DNA from: G965197005 sp965197005
Lineage (GTDB): Bacteria; Pseudomonadota; Gammaproteobacteria; Pseudomonadales; Oceanobacteraceae
Length of the DNA stretch: 64,000 bases
Assembly: GCA_965197005.1 (NCBI GenBank)
Contig: OZ239982.1
Coordinates: 992,001 to 1,056,000, forward strand
Reading direction: 5' to 3'
In this document: piece after piece, positions 8,401 to 15,785 of the stretch
How the letters are laid out: the number at the start of each line of letters is the position of its first letter
Position numbering within the stretch: position 1 is the stretch's first letter
Notes under the pieces: model-generated
What the model saw: the letters and a program-made list of their open reading frames with translations, nothing else
Database searches by the model: none
Told to the model about the DNA's origin: nothing
Translations under genes and position numbers: made by a program

Positions 8401-10584
8401 GCATCACTTAGACAAAAAGAGCAAGAACACAAAGACTTTTCACGCAAAATCTTGCCCAAAGTCCAGCAACTGCAAGCCACCAACCAATCAATACAAGCCC
8501 TAAACGGCGTACAACAAGAACTTAACCAAACAGCCGATAACACAGGCGTTGCCCTAATCTGGCAAGCCACCCACTATAACGCCGACGGCGCACTACACTC
8601 CGAGCTATTTGGTAATGGCTATAGCAGCGAACGTGAATTTGACCCACAATCAAATCGCCTAACACGCATTAGCACCGCCTTAGGTGGCAAACACACAGGC
8701 AAGCTAATACGCGACCTACACTACCGCTACGACAACCGAGGCAATATCACACACAAAGAAGACACCGTAAAAGGCAGCCAAAACAACTACATTTATGATC
8801 CACAAACGGACCACCTAATAGGCTGGCAATACCAGCAAGGCAATATTAATATTACAGAGACCTACCAATACGACCTAGCAGGCAACCTACAACCACAAGG
8901 CGTACAAGCACAATTCGACCGCAACAGCCACCGCCTATTAAGTGCCAACATCCAACACCGAGCAGGCCGCACCACTGAAACCTACCAATACGACAATAAC
9001 GGCAATATGATCCAACGTGGCAATACCCATATTAGCTATGATATTCTAAGCGGCAAAGTTCAAAGCATTAATGGCAACCAACAAACCTTTAGCTACCACG
9101 TAAACGGACAACTGCTTAAAACCCAAACCCGAGAGGCCGGTATGCAAACCCAAATACTGCACCTAAATAGCACTTTAAACAAAGTCACCAAAGCCAATGG
9201 CGATGAACTTTGGCGGCATGCGCTTAAAATAAATGGGCAAACGGTCTCTATTATTGAAAAAGTAGGCAAAAGCAAAAGCACACAAAAAGCTGACCGAGTC
9301 GCCTTTATACACCGTGATTTACAAGGCAACTCAGACCGAGTAACAGGGCTATCAGGACAGGAGATTCGTCAATACATGCGCTCCAACAACCAAGCTATTG
9401 CCGCCTTAGGTGCCGAGCAAGTGATTCGCAACCCCTATGGACGAGTGGTTCATGCCAACTTTGTAAAAAAACAAACCCAAGGCAAAGCACAAACCAACAG
9501 CTACCGCAGTGTGTTTGCGCATAAATCCGTACGTGACATTAAAGCTGATGATGACGAACAGGTTAAAGCCCTATTACTGAGTAATGAATTTAAACTCACC
9601 TACCAAGATATGATCGCCTTTAGCCTACCAGGTTATACCGGTCACCAAGAGATGCCCAGCTTGGATTTAATCAATATGAACGCCCGTATGTATGACCCCG
9701 TACTAGGACGTTTTATCAGTGCCGACTCCATGGTACCCGATGCCACCAACTGGGACGACTACAACCGCTATATGTATGTACGTGGTAACCCCATGCGCTA
9801 TACCGACCCAAGTGGGCACTCGCCAAAAGACAAAGACAGTAATTCAAGTGAATGTACAGGAAGTAGTAATGATAGCGATGATTGCTATGATTCAGGCAGC
9901 AGCTCAAGCAGTAGGCGTGATGATGACGATGATAGAAGCAGTGATAGCAGAATCAAACAAACACCTCCCTCCAGCCCTGTAGGAGGGAATGAAGTACAGG
10001 CAAATAAAGACCAAGCGGATAAAGAGCTTAAGAAAAAGAAAAAGCATTATAGCCAGAATGGGGAGCCGATTAAGGATCAACCCGTAAAGGTTACAAAAGT
10101 CGCCTATGTAGGAGGTTTTTTTGATAGCTGGTTTAATGGACCAGCGAAGATTGCTTATCAAAGAGCTCAAAAAAATGGTGTGGATGCGATTTATTTTACG
10201 TGGGATCAAGGTGAAGAACTAGCCAGTTGGCTTGATACAAACAAAGCAAGCGATAAAATCGTTATTGGTCATAGTTATGGAGGAGATACTGCAGCGACGG
10301 TAGTTTCTCAGGGTCATACGGTACAGCAATTAGTTACGGTTGACCCAGTTGGTTGGAGCCGACCTAATTTTTCTTCGGTATCTAAGTACTCAAATCAATG
10401 GATAAATGTTAATTCTGTAGGAAATCAATCTGGAGGAGTTCGTGGTTCGATTGCTAATATAATTGCGGGTGTTGGTGGTGCTTGGAATTATCGACCAGGT
10501 GGATACGCTAACAGCCATATCAACTCCAAATATGATCATGCGACTATATGTGATTATTATTGTCAACCTTATCACTGGAGATAA
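5449..10584 (+). CDS. TcdB/RHS core with alpha/beta-hydrolase toxin tip (continuation of the frameshifted gene)
   Basis: Open from 5449; the first ATG is 5566, and residue numbers here count from it. It starts with the last FG-GAP repeat, then a TcdB-middle-like region (about 40-140). YD-type RHS repeats follow (about 300-730 and 1000-1300). They are interrupted by a helical, coiled-coil-rich insertion at about 735-990. The RHS core ends at the signature YDPVLGRFISAD...DPSG (about 1374-1420). A highly acidic then Lys-rich low-complexity linker follows (about 1420-1500). The last ~170 residues are a separate toxin tip with a GHSYGG nucleophile elbow (Ser1570), a downstream VDPV Asp and a C-terminal DHA His: a lipase/esterase-like alpha/beta hydrolase. 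The next gene encodes a lipoprotein, as expected for immunity against an envelope-acting lipase. Substrate unknown. Confidence 0.8.
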   Translation, partial: KTISVDAGRNWFERLLYGRYTDAYQADLAGSLAFGPAVKMADSNGNGFAEFCYQHEGITRCKDIPAAQTRLKSIQDSLGVKSRIEYRTSLNPDIYSMDKSLTEQLVINPQKMLVASLIVDNGLSSNLHQSQKNRFNYHYKNLIFKPNIGIIGFAEIKQTDITKNKLTLNQYNTNYPYYGLSKKQEHFYNGILKNQITYQYKKQQDFNFFHVVPTQSIAKQHQGNIINIKQTDYSGYDNFGYASKVVERQYQHNNPADAFISKKEIRYHHAVGSPYILGLKTQIKTSYGDNEEKQIIINNRFNRKGLLEEETLIADGKDIKRTNYENYNSMGKAGKISSTDFITKQTRATQYHYDQDTGLLISSENALGHTKQLSYQSTQSQICQKPTQITDANGRITRFAYDELCRIKRTVEADGSIKTNQWQWDNSMVRGYKTNQNATLDISASSLYKEVQTHYAPNQSQHFHKQITTYKDKLGRTLRQVIAGDVTQGQCNVAGGIYHNASLFRDYTYDRFGNKAGETRPYYSCISGTPYNNQVWQVSQYDIQNRLLRYTTHHNNQAVVTSYQYQDNKVSKYYQGQEEKTTVYNVLNKPVSISSSQGTVQFSYDLMGNLIQVNRNGLSTRMTYDSLGNKLSINDPDRGLWHYKYNGFGELIRQQDANGTVLNMSYDKLGRMLNKSAGAKQWQWQYDSKHAIGQISREISDQAQTQYQYDELGRITDTNLQIEGEQYHTQYHYNRLNQITKVSHPSGLDIIQQYDHLGRKSALYAPKAQIAGYESKEIKQAIEQALDLLIAAQKKLQVLVNNNAQKAKKIQQKVAIATQLAVNLNSQVKVETTTISNLVKQINYLQSKANANASLMNTAEQRKSNSTNSMLKITGNYGYKISLEGGTAYDTHTEAGKYALNASGVKGTHWYRRRVKNYWFFGWHYKHVDATASGLNPYHYYAVVASYYRNLYRSNISQRNTTSSQKTHHENLLSQIKIRYEASLASLRQKEQEHKDFSRKILPKVQQLQATNQSIQALNGVQQELNQTADNTGVALIWQATHYNADGALHSELFGNGYSSEREFDPQSNRLTRISTALGGKHTGKLIRDLHYRYDNRGNITHKEDTVKGSQNNYIYDPQTDHLIGWQYQQGNINITETYQYDLAGNLQPQGVQAQFDRNSHRLLSANIQHRAGRTTETYQYDNNGNMIQRGNTHISYDILSGKVQSINGNQQTFSYHVNGQLLKTQTREAGMQTQILHLNSTLNKVTKANGDELWRHALKINGQTVSIIEKVGKSKSTQKADRVAFIHRDLQGNSDRVTGLSGQEIRQYMRSNNQAIAALGAEQVIRNPYGRVVHANFVKKQTQGKAQTNSYRSVFAHKSVRDIKADDDEQVKALLLSNEFKLTYQDMIAFSLPGYTGHQEMPSLDLINMNARMYDPVLGRFISADSMVPDATNWDDYNRYMYVRGNPMRYTDPSGHSPKDKDSNSSECTGSSNDSDDCYDSGSSSSSRRDDDDDRSSDSRIKQTPPSSPVGGNEVQANKDQADKELKKKKKHYSQNGEPIKDQPVKVTKVAYVGGFFDSWFNGPAKIAYQRAQKNGVDAIYFTWDQGEELASWLDTNKASDKIVIGHSYGGDTAATVVSQGHTVQQLVTVDPVGWSRPNFSSVSKYSNQWINVNSVGNQSGGVRGSIANIIAGVGGAWNYRPGGYANSHINSKYDHATICDYYCQPYHWR
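9001..10067 (+). repeat. RHS 3' core plus linker, copy 1 (in the main toxin gene)
   Basis: This block encodes the last RHS repeats, the YDPVLGRFISAD signature and the acidic/Lys-rich linker. It recurs almost unchanged at 11131-12197 (offset 2130), in part at 14165-14849 (equivalent to 9383-10067), as linker only at 15873-15953, and as a deleted fragment near 16797-16990. The sequence changes abruptly after the linker (GGGGAGCC), where each copy acquires a different toxin tip. Confidence 0.9.
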
Positions 10585-10586
10585 GT

Positions 10587-11129
10587 ATGTTATTTCGTAT
10601 GTTAAATATGGGTGTTTTTTTAATTATGGTTGGGTGTGTGTACGTTCCCAAAGATTTAAAGTTGATATCTGTAGAAGAAATCAAATCTAGCACAACAGAT
10701 TATGAAATTCCTCCTATTGCTCAGAGTATGCTCAGACTAGAGTTTAGCTCAAGAAGAAATGTTATTGATTATACAGCGAACAATACAAATGCACTTTCGG
10801 CAGATGCTTACTTTTGTGAACAGCCAAATCAAGTTGCATTTTTGGCAGACAACACATTTTTTTTTAAGCGATTAGACAAAATCAATAATAATTCTTTGTA
10901 TATCTATGAAGCCTATTTATTCGTTAAGTGGAATCGGGTTTCATTTTTATCACATGCTTTGCGTAAAGATGAAAAACAGGAACATTATCTTAAGTATGAT
11001 TTATCAAAGAATCCTAAAGATGTTTGTTTTTCCATAGGTGGAGGTTATTTTTCTGGAATGGGACAACGCTCTAACACCATAACTATTAATAAAGAGCAAA
11101 TTAAAAATGCGTTAAATCGTAATCAATAA
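10587..11129 (+). CDS. Candidate immunity lipoprotein for the hydrolase tip
   Basis: 180 residues from ATG 10587, which is preceded by GGAG overlapping the toxin stop region. An alternative upstream methionine at 10560 lies inside the toxin gene. Residues 1-16 form a signal peptide with lipobox MVGC, so the mature protein is predicted to be lipidated at Cys17 and to face the periplasm. The rest is an unrecognised alpha/beta or beta-rich domain. The codon composition is AT-richer than the RHS core. It begins 2 bases after the hydrolase tip stop codon, the standard position of an immunity gene in polymorphic toxin loci. A periplasmic lipoprotein is the usual form of immunity against phospholipase-type effectors. 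Function is inferred from position. Confidence 0.65.
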   Translation: MLFRMLNMGVFLIMVGCVYVPKDLKLISVEEIKSSTTDYEIPPIAQSMLRLEFSSRRNVIDYTANNTNALSADAYFCEQPNQVAFLADNTFFFKRLDKINNNSLYIYEAYLFVKWNRVSFLSHALRKDEKQEHYLKYDLSKNPKDVCFSIGGGYFSGMGQRSNTITINKEQIKNALNRNQ

Positions 11130-11130
11130 C

Positions 11131-12197
11131 GGCAATATGACCCAACGTGGCAATACCCATATTAGCTATGATATCCTAAGCGGCAAAGTTCAAAGCATTA
11201 ATGGCAACCAACAAACCTTTAGCTACCACGTAAACGGACAACGGCTTAAAACCCAAACCCGAGAGGCCGGTATGCAAACCCAAATACTGCACCTAAATGC
11301 CACCTTAAACAAAGTCACCAAAGCCAATGGCGATAAACTTTGGCGGCATAGCTTGCGTGTGGGTAATGAAACAGTCAGCGTGATTGAAAAAGTAGGCAAA
11401 AGCAAAAGCACACAAAAAGCCGACCGCGTGGCATTTATACACCGTGATTTACAAGGTAACTCAGACCGAGTAACAGGGCTATCAGGACAGGAGATTCGTC
11501 AATACATGCGCTCCAACAACCAAGCTATTGCCGCCTTAGGTGCCGAGCAAGTGATTCGCAACCCCTATGGACGAGTGGTTCATGCCAACTTTGTAAAAAA
11601 ACAAACCCAAGGCAAAGCACAAACCAACAGCTACCGCAGTGTGTTTGCGCATAAATCTGTACGTGACATTAAAGCTGATGATGACGAACAGGTTAAAGCC
11701 CTATTACTGAGTAATGAATTTAAACTCACCTACCAAGATATGATCGCCTTTAGCCTACCAGGTTATACCGGTCACCAAGAGATGCCTAGCTTGGATTTAA
11801 TCAATATGAACGCAAGGCTTTATGACCCCGTACTAGGACGTTTTATCAGTGCCGACTCCATGGTACCCGATGCCACCAACTGGGACGACTATAACCGCTA
11901 TATGTATGTACGTGGTAACCCCATGCGCTATACCGACCCAAGTGGGCACTCGCCAAAAGACAAAGACAGTAATTCAAGTGAATGTACAGGAAGTAGTAAT
12001 GATAGCGATGATTGCTATGATTCAGGCAGCAGCTCAAGCAGTAGGCGTGATGATGACGATGATAGAAGCAGTGATAGCAGAATCAAACAAACACCTCCCT
12101 CCAGCCCTGTAGGAGGGAATGAAGTACAGGCAAATAAAGACCAAGCGGATAAAGAGCTTAAGAAAAAGAAAAAGCATTATAGCCAGAATGGGGAGCC
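11131..12197 (+). repeat. RHS 3' core plus linker, copy 2
   Basis: Near-identical copy of 9001-10067 with scattered substitutions. It starts right after the stop codon of the first immunity gene, inside the shared string CAATAACGGCAATATGA, and ends where the second toxin tip begins. Confidence 0.9.
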
Positions 12198-12690
12198 TAT
12201 AGATCCTAGTAAAAATAAATCTTTGACTAGTCGTCTTTGGTCGGGGGTGAAAGACGTTGTAGGGAAAGTTTGGAATTTACCGAATACAGCTGTAGGCCTA
12301 GTTTTTGGTGGCGTTGGTCATGTCGTAGGGTTGATAATGGGGACGAATCCATCTATTGATTTTGGCAACAATGCGATACAGTTTCACAATAACCCGCTTA
12401 TTCCTTCTGCAATAACTTTGGGAAATGTAATTGTCTATGGGCCAAGAACGTCGCCTAATGACCGTAATGTTCATTTCCAAAATACACCACTAGGGCATAC
12501 TGTTGGTCAAGAGGAGTATCGGCATACTATGCAGGGTCAGATATTGGGGCCGCTCTATTTGCCGATCCATATCATTGGCGGGGTTAGCTCTATGTTTCGA
12601 TCACCGAACGCGGGGCTGCTACACCCCGTTGATCCTTGGCATAGCAATAACTTTATGGAAACAGGGCCGATGCAAGATAGGATTTTCTAA
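11137..12690 (+). CDS. Orphan RHS fragment with second toxin tip (xExxHTxQ family)
   Basis: 517 residues. Residues 1-353 duplicate the 3' RHS core and linker of the main toxin. The ATG is simply the first methionine of that block, without a strong ribosome site, and no signal peptide is present, so this looks like a silent cassette. The tip (from about residue 355) starts with PIDPSKNKSLTSRLW, has a hydrophobic, possibly membrane-inserting segment (TAVGLVFGGVGHVVGLIMG), then FGNNAIQ, LGNVIVYG and EEYRHTMQ...GPLYLP, and ends NNFMETGPMQDRIF. It is homologous to the tip at 14850-15363, where the equivalent of EEYRH is HEGWH, a zinc-protease-like HExxH. I recall similar tips in other Rhs proteins but cannot name the activity. 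Confidence 0.7.
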   Translation: MTQRGNTHISYDILSGKVQSINGNQQTFSYHVNGQRLKTQTREAGMQTQILHLNATLNKVTKANGDKLWRHSLRVGNETVSVIEKVGKSKSTQKADRVAFIHRDLQGNSDRVTGLSGQEIRQYMRSNNQAIAALGAEQVIRNPYGRVVHANFVKKQTQGKAQTNSYRSVFAHKSVRDIKADDDEQVKALLLSNEFKLTYQDMIAFSLPGYTGHQEMPSLDLINMNARLYDPVLGRFISADSMVPDATNWDDYNRYMYVRGNPMRYTDPSGHSPKDKDSNSSECTGSSNDSDDCYDSGSSSSSRRDDDDDRSSDSRIKQTPPSSPVGGNEVQANKDQADKELKKKKKHYSQNGEPIDPSKNKSLTSRLWSGVKDVVGKVWNLPNTAVGLVFGGVGHVVGLIMGTNPSIDFGNNAIQFHNNPLIPSAITLGNVIVYGPRTSPNDRNVHFQNTPLGHTVGQEEYRHTMQGQILGPLYLPIHIIGGVSSMFRSPNAGLLHPVDPWHSNNFMETGPMQDRIF

Positions 12691-13058
12691 TGAAAAACCG
12701 CTACAAAATATTAATTATTACTGTTTATTCAGCTTTTCTTTATGGTTGTCCCGCAACATTAAAAGTTGTCCTGAAAAATGAGGCTCGACAACCCATTACA
12801 GTTGTCTATTCCACTGGTTTTGAATCAGAGATTAAGCCTAGTAAAACAAAGAAAGAACATTACAAGCTTGATTGTATTCGCATCAAAATGGGTGAGAATA
12901 TTTATGAATATCGTGCTGTTATGCCGCCTAAGGAGTATTTTCGTTCTGGGGTTTTCAGCTCTTCAGTTAATGCAGTTTTCACTGATGATTACCGTTTGAG
13001 GGTTTATAACAAAGAAAAGCAAGATGATTTTATTGAGTTAGATAAAGGGTGCAACTAA
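12690..13058 (+). CDS. Candidate immunity lipoprotein for the second tip
   Basis: 122 residues. The start codon shares one base with the toxin stop (TAATG), so translation is coupled. The N-terminus is a lipoprotein signal with Cys20 in a LYGC-type lipobox. The mature domain is short and beta-rich (KVVLKNEARQPITVVYS...IKPSK). It shares a pattern with the lipoprotein at 15371-15712 (RVVNNSGQEVRLLLFS...IYPSK), and the two cognate toxin tips are also homologous, which supports an immunity assignment. Two additional Cys (about residues 62 and 121) could form a disulfide in the periplasm. The downstream 149 bases contain a hairpin terminator. Confidence 0.65.
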   Translation: MKNRYKILIITVYSAFLYGCPATLKVVLKNEARQPITVVYSTGFESEIKPSKTKKEHYKLDCIRIKMGENIYEYRAVMPPKEYFRSGVFSSSVNAVFTDDYRLRVYNKEKQDDFIELDKGCN

Positions 13059-13107
13059 TAGGACACCCGCGATAGTCAATTCGAAAAACTAATAGCATGA
13101 ACTAATT

Positions 13108-13141
13108 CGGACATATATGTACGCTCTGGTTCTGTCAAGAC
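13108..13141 (+). repeat. Short intercassette repeat, copy 1
   Basis: The string GGACATATATGTACGCT followed by GGTTCTGTCAAGACGAA recurs with a few transitions at 16738-16773. Both copies lie in non-coding junctions of the toxin island. Origin unknown: it may be a scar of cassette insertion or of a lost gene end. Confidence 0.6.
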
Positions 13142-13151
13142 GAATAAATCC

Positions 13152-13176
13152 ACAAAGTCGCCCTTGGCGGCTTTGT
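13152..13176 (+). terminator. Rho-independent-type hairpin after the second cassette
   Basis: ACAAAG-T-CGCC, loop CTT, GGCG-G-CTTTGT forms a 10-bp stem with one symmetrical mismatch, followed by a T-rich tract (TTGCCTTTTTTGC). It would end transcription of the second toxin/immunity cassette. Confidence 0.55.
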
Positions 13177-13207
13177 TTGCCTTTTTTGCTTTTCCTTTTA
13201 CCCACTC

Positions 13208-13552
13208 TTGCTTGATAAAGCCAAAGATAAAATTGTTGATAAGGCTTTAGAAAAATTACCATTAGAGAAGCTTAGAGCTTTGCGTAAGGCGGCTGGTAAG
13301 GCTCTAAGTGCTGCTAACTATGCTGAAAGTATTGCAGAGGGAGCTGCCTCTTTGATGGAGGCTACATTGAAACACGGGGTAAGAGATATCGAAGCTTATC
13401 GAGAGATGAGAGTTCTTGATATAAGCCCAACTGGGCGTCATTATAAGACGGATAGAATCGTTCCTTGGGGTAGTGTTGATTGGAGGCCGTTTGATGATGG
13501 TGGTGAACCAATTGATGTATTAAATAACTTCTTCAATCACGGGAGTAGGTAA
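13208..13552 (+). CDS. Orphan C-terminal toxin fragment (third tip, core lost)
   Basis: The frame is open from 13148 and has no ATG. TTG 13208 is the first plausible start, but no ribosome site supports it, so this is probably a 5'-deleted remnant. The 114 residues begin with a Lys/Ala-rich amphipathic helix (DKAKDKIVDKALEKLP) of the kind that often precedes toxin domains. It ends with a short domain containing GRHYKTDRIVPWGSVDWRPFDDGG. I recognise no family. No RHS core or linker precedes it, unlike the neighbouring cassettes. It is followed after 1 base by the ankyrin gene, which keeps the toxin-then-immunity order. Confidence 0.45.
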   Translation: MLDKAKDKIVDKALEKLPLEKLRALRKAAGKALSAANYAESIAEGAASLMEATLKHGVRDIEAYREMRVLDISPTGRHYKTDRIVPWGSVDWRPFDDGGEPIDVLNNFFNHGSR

Positions 13553-13553
13553 T

Positions 13554-14150
13554 ATGATTAGAACAATAATTTCCAGTGTTGCGTTTTTTTTACTGTCTAC
13601 TAATTGCTTATCGAGCGAAGTTTTAGGTCAGCCAAACCTAATGTGGTCTCTTATTAAATCGAAAGTTTCAGAAGAACATAAGTTAAAGTTAAGCAATCAA
13701 GATTCCTCGGCGTATCTAATGCCAGATAGCGGTCCGTTAGAAAATGCGGTGTTATTTGGGTATCAGGATTTAGTTGAAAAATTTTCAAATAACAAAGCAA
13801 TGTTAAAAAAGGAAAGTTCTATATCTCTTTATTTAGCGGCATCTTTAGGGCGTTTGGATGCTATTAATACTCTGATTTCTAAGGGTGTTGATGTAGATAT
13901 AGAATATGGAAATGGCTTAACTCCTATTTATGCAGCTGCTGAATATGGCGAATTGGATGCTCTTAAGCTCTTACTCAAAAAAGGTGCAAACATTAATCAT
14001 AGAGCAAATGTTAAATATACAATTTTAATATTAGCGTTAATAGAAAAGCGGGAAAAAGTTGTTAAGTATTTGCTTAACTCTGAATACAAGGTAACAGAAG
14101 ACGATAAAAAACTTTTGAAAAAACTTTGGCCTCTTAAAAAGTCGAAATGA
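13554..14150 (+). CDS. Exported ankyrin-repeat protein, candidate immunity for the third tip
   Basis: 198 residues. Residues 1-22 are a Sec signal peptide (MIRTIISSVAFFLLSTNCLSS). At least three ankyrin repeats follow at about residues 85-185, recognised by the ...SLYLAASLGRLDAINTLISKG and TPIYAAAEYGELDALKLLLKKGA patterns; the third repeat is degenerate. Ankyrin proteins are a known class of immunity protein in bacterial polymorphic toxin loci. The start at ATG 13554 has GGAG nearby, and the gene follows the tip fragment by one base. Composition is visibly AT-richer than the RHS core, which fits an independently acquired cassette. Confidence 0.65.
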   Translation: MIRTIISSVAFFLLSTNCLSSEVLGQPNLMWSLIKSKVSEEHKLKLSNQDSSAYLMPDSGPLENAVLFGYQDLVEKFSNNKAMLKKESSISLYLAASLGRLDAINTLISKGVDVDIEYGNGLTPIYAAAEYGELDALKLLLKKGANINHRANVKYTILILALIEKREKVVKYLLNSEYKVTEDDKKLLKKLWPLKKSK

Positions 14151-14154
14151 TTTT

Positions 14155-15363
14155 ATGCCCGTGACCAACAACCAAGCCACTGCCGCCTTAGGTGCCGAGC
14201 AAGTGATTCGCAACCCCTATGGACGAGTGGTTCATGCCAACTTTGTAAAAAAACAAACCCAAGGCAAAGCACAAACCAACAGCTACCGCAGTGTGTTTGC
14301 GCATAAATCTGTACGTGACATTAAAGCTGATGATGACGAACAGGTTAAAGCCCTATTACTGAGTAATGAATTTAAACTCACCTACCAAGATATGATCGCC
14401 TTTAGCCTACCAGGTTATACCGGTCACCAAGAGATGCCTAGCTTGGATTTAATCAATATGAACGCAAGGCTTTACGACCCCGTACTAGGGCGCTTTATCA
14501 GTGCCGACTCTCTCGTACCCGATGCCACCAACTGGGACGACTACAACCGCTATATGTATGTACGTGGTAACCCCATGCGCTATACTGACCCAAGTGGACA
14601 CTCGCCAAAAGACAAAGACAGTAATTCAAGTGAATGTACAGGAAGTAGTAATGATAGCGATGATTGCTATGATTCAGGCAGCAGCTCAAGCAGTAGGCGT
14701 GATGATGACGATGATAGAAGCAGTGATAGCAGAATCAAACAAACACCTCCCTCCAGCCCTGTAGGAGGGAATGAAGTACAGGCAAATAAAGACCAAGCGG
14801 ATAAAGAGCTTAAGAAAAAGAAAAAGCATTATAGCCAGAATGGGGAGCCTATAGATCCTAGTAAAAATAAATCTTTGACTAGTCGTCTTTGGTCGGGGGT
14901 GAAAGACGTTGTAGGGAAAGTTTGGAATTTACCAAATACGATTATTGGATTAGGTGTGTCTGTTGTTGCCCTAGGAGCTGATTTAATTGAATCAATAATT
15001 ATGACGGCTCTAACCTTTGAAAATCATTTTCAAAATATCCGTCTTAGCTTTGGTAATAATGCACTTCAAGCGCAAGTACATTTGGATTTTCTGGTTGCTC
15101 TAGGAGTTCAAGGTGGGATAAGTATAGGAAACTCTATTATGTACAATAATGCGGCGCCTGAAGATATAATTAAGAGTCCTTATCTGGGGCGTAGATATGT
15201 AAACCTTGGTAGGCATGAAGGTTGGCATACAAAACAATCTGAAAGATTAGGCATTTTTTATTTACCAGCAATCATATATCACGGAATTGGAAACCCAAAC
15301 AACATTCTTGAAATTGATGCGGATAAACACTCATTGGCACCTTATCCTTTACCACGGAGGTGA
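14155..15363 (+). CDS. Orphan RHS fragment with HExxH toxin tip
   Basis: 402 residues. The first ~232 duplicate the RHS 3' core and linker from NNQA..ALGAEQ onward. The ATG at 14155 sits at the junction with the ankyrin gene and has no clear ribosome site, so the cassette is probably silent unless recombined into the main gene. The tip shares its first ~30 residues with the second tip (IDPSKNKSLTSRLWSG) and then diverges. It has a hydrophobic segment (IIGLGVSVVALGADLIESIIM), FGNNALQ, IGNSIMYN and RHEGWHTKQSERLGIFYLP. HEGWH fits the HExxH zinc-protease motif. Proteolytic activity is inference from that motif only. The cognate lipoprotein gene starts 7 bases downstream. Confidence 0.7.
   Translation: MPVTNNQATAALGAEQVIRNPYGRVVHANFVKKQTQGKAQTNSYRSVFAHKSVRDIKADDDEQVKALLLSNEFKLTYQDMIAFSLPGYTGHQEMPSLDLINMNARLYDPVLGRFISADSLVPDATNWDDYNRYMYVRGNPMRYTDPSGHSPKDKDSNSSECTGSSNDSDDCYDSGSSSSSRRDDDDDRSSDSRIKQTPPSSPVGGNEVQANKDQADKELKKKKKHYSQNGEPIDPSKNKSLTSRLWSGVKDVVGKVWNLPNTIIGLGVSVVALGADLIESIIMTALTFENHFQNIRLSFGNNALQAQVHLDFLVALGVQGGISIGNSIMYNNAAPEDIIKSPYLGRRYVNLGRHEGWHTKQSERLGIFYLPAIIYHGIGNPNNILEIDADKHSLAPYPLPRR
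14165..14849 (+). repeat. RHS 3' core plus linker, copy 3 (partial)
   Basis: Matches 9383-10067 of the main toxin gene with a few substitutions. Its homology with copy 2 extends about 90 bases further, into the shared start of the two homologous tips. Confidence 0.9.
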
Positions 15364-15370
15364 TTACAAT

Positions 15371-15712
15371 ATGAAAAATTATATATGTTTATTTATATTT
15401 TTATTCTTTTTAAGTGGGTGTTTAATAATAGATCCAGATACTAGTATTAGAGTTGTTAATAACTCGGGGCAAGAAGTTAGATTATTGCTATTTAGTCGTG
15501 GGAAGATTTATCCCTCTAAAATTCAGGATGATGAAGATATAAGATTGGGCAATATTCTTGTAAAAGAATCTCAACTGGAACGTATAGAAGTATCTTCAGA
15601 AGGTCAAAATAAAATCGTGCTTTCTAGAGACGGTCTTCATAGGTATGCAAAGATGGAAAAAAGATTATTTATTATCACAAAAGGATTAGTTATCGAGGCT
15701 AAAGAGGAATAG
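15371..15712 (+). CDS. Candidate immunity lipoprotein for the HExxH tip
   Basis: 113 residues from ATG 15371, which has a strong GGAGGTGA ribosome site; an upstream methionine at 15287 would lie inside the toxin gene. Residues 1-15 form a signal peptide with lipobox LSGC. The mature domain resembles the lipoprotein at 12690-13058 (VVNNSGQEVRLLLFS...IYPSK against VVLKNEARQPITVVYS...IKPSK), so the two are likely diverged members of one immunity family matching two diverged toxin tips. Lipidation would place it in the periplasm, where the toxin is expected to act. Confidence 0.65.
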   Translation: MKNYICLFIFLFFLSGCLIIDPDTSIRVVNNSGQEVRLLLFSRGKIYPSKIQDDEDIRLGNILVKESQLERIEVSSEGQNKIVLSRDGLHRYAKMEKRLFIITKGLVIEAKEE

Positions 15713-15785
15713 ATTAGCAATAGAAATTCTATATACAAAGATAAAACAGACACTCAAAACAGTCTGTATTCGGTCGCTCTATTAG

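Noticed and set aside
9719..9982. 87-codon frame inside the RHS linker, repeated at 11849 and 14501, and the matching minus-strand frames
   Set aside because: They recur only because the RHS block is duplicated; Met/Val-rich translation of the acidic linker in another frame.
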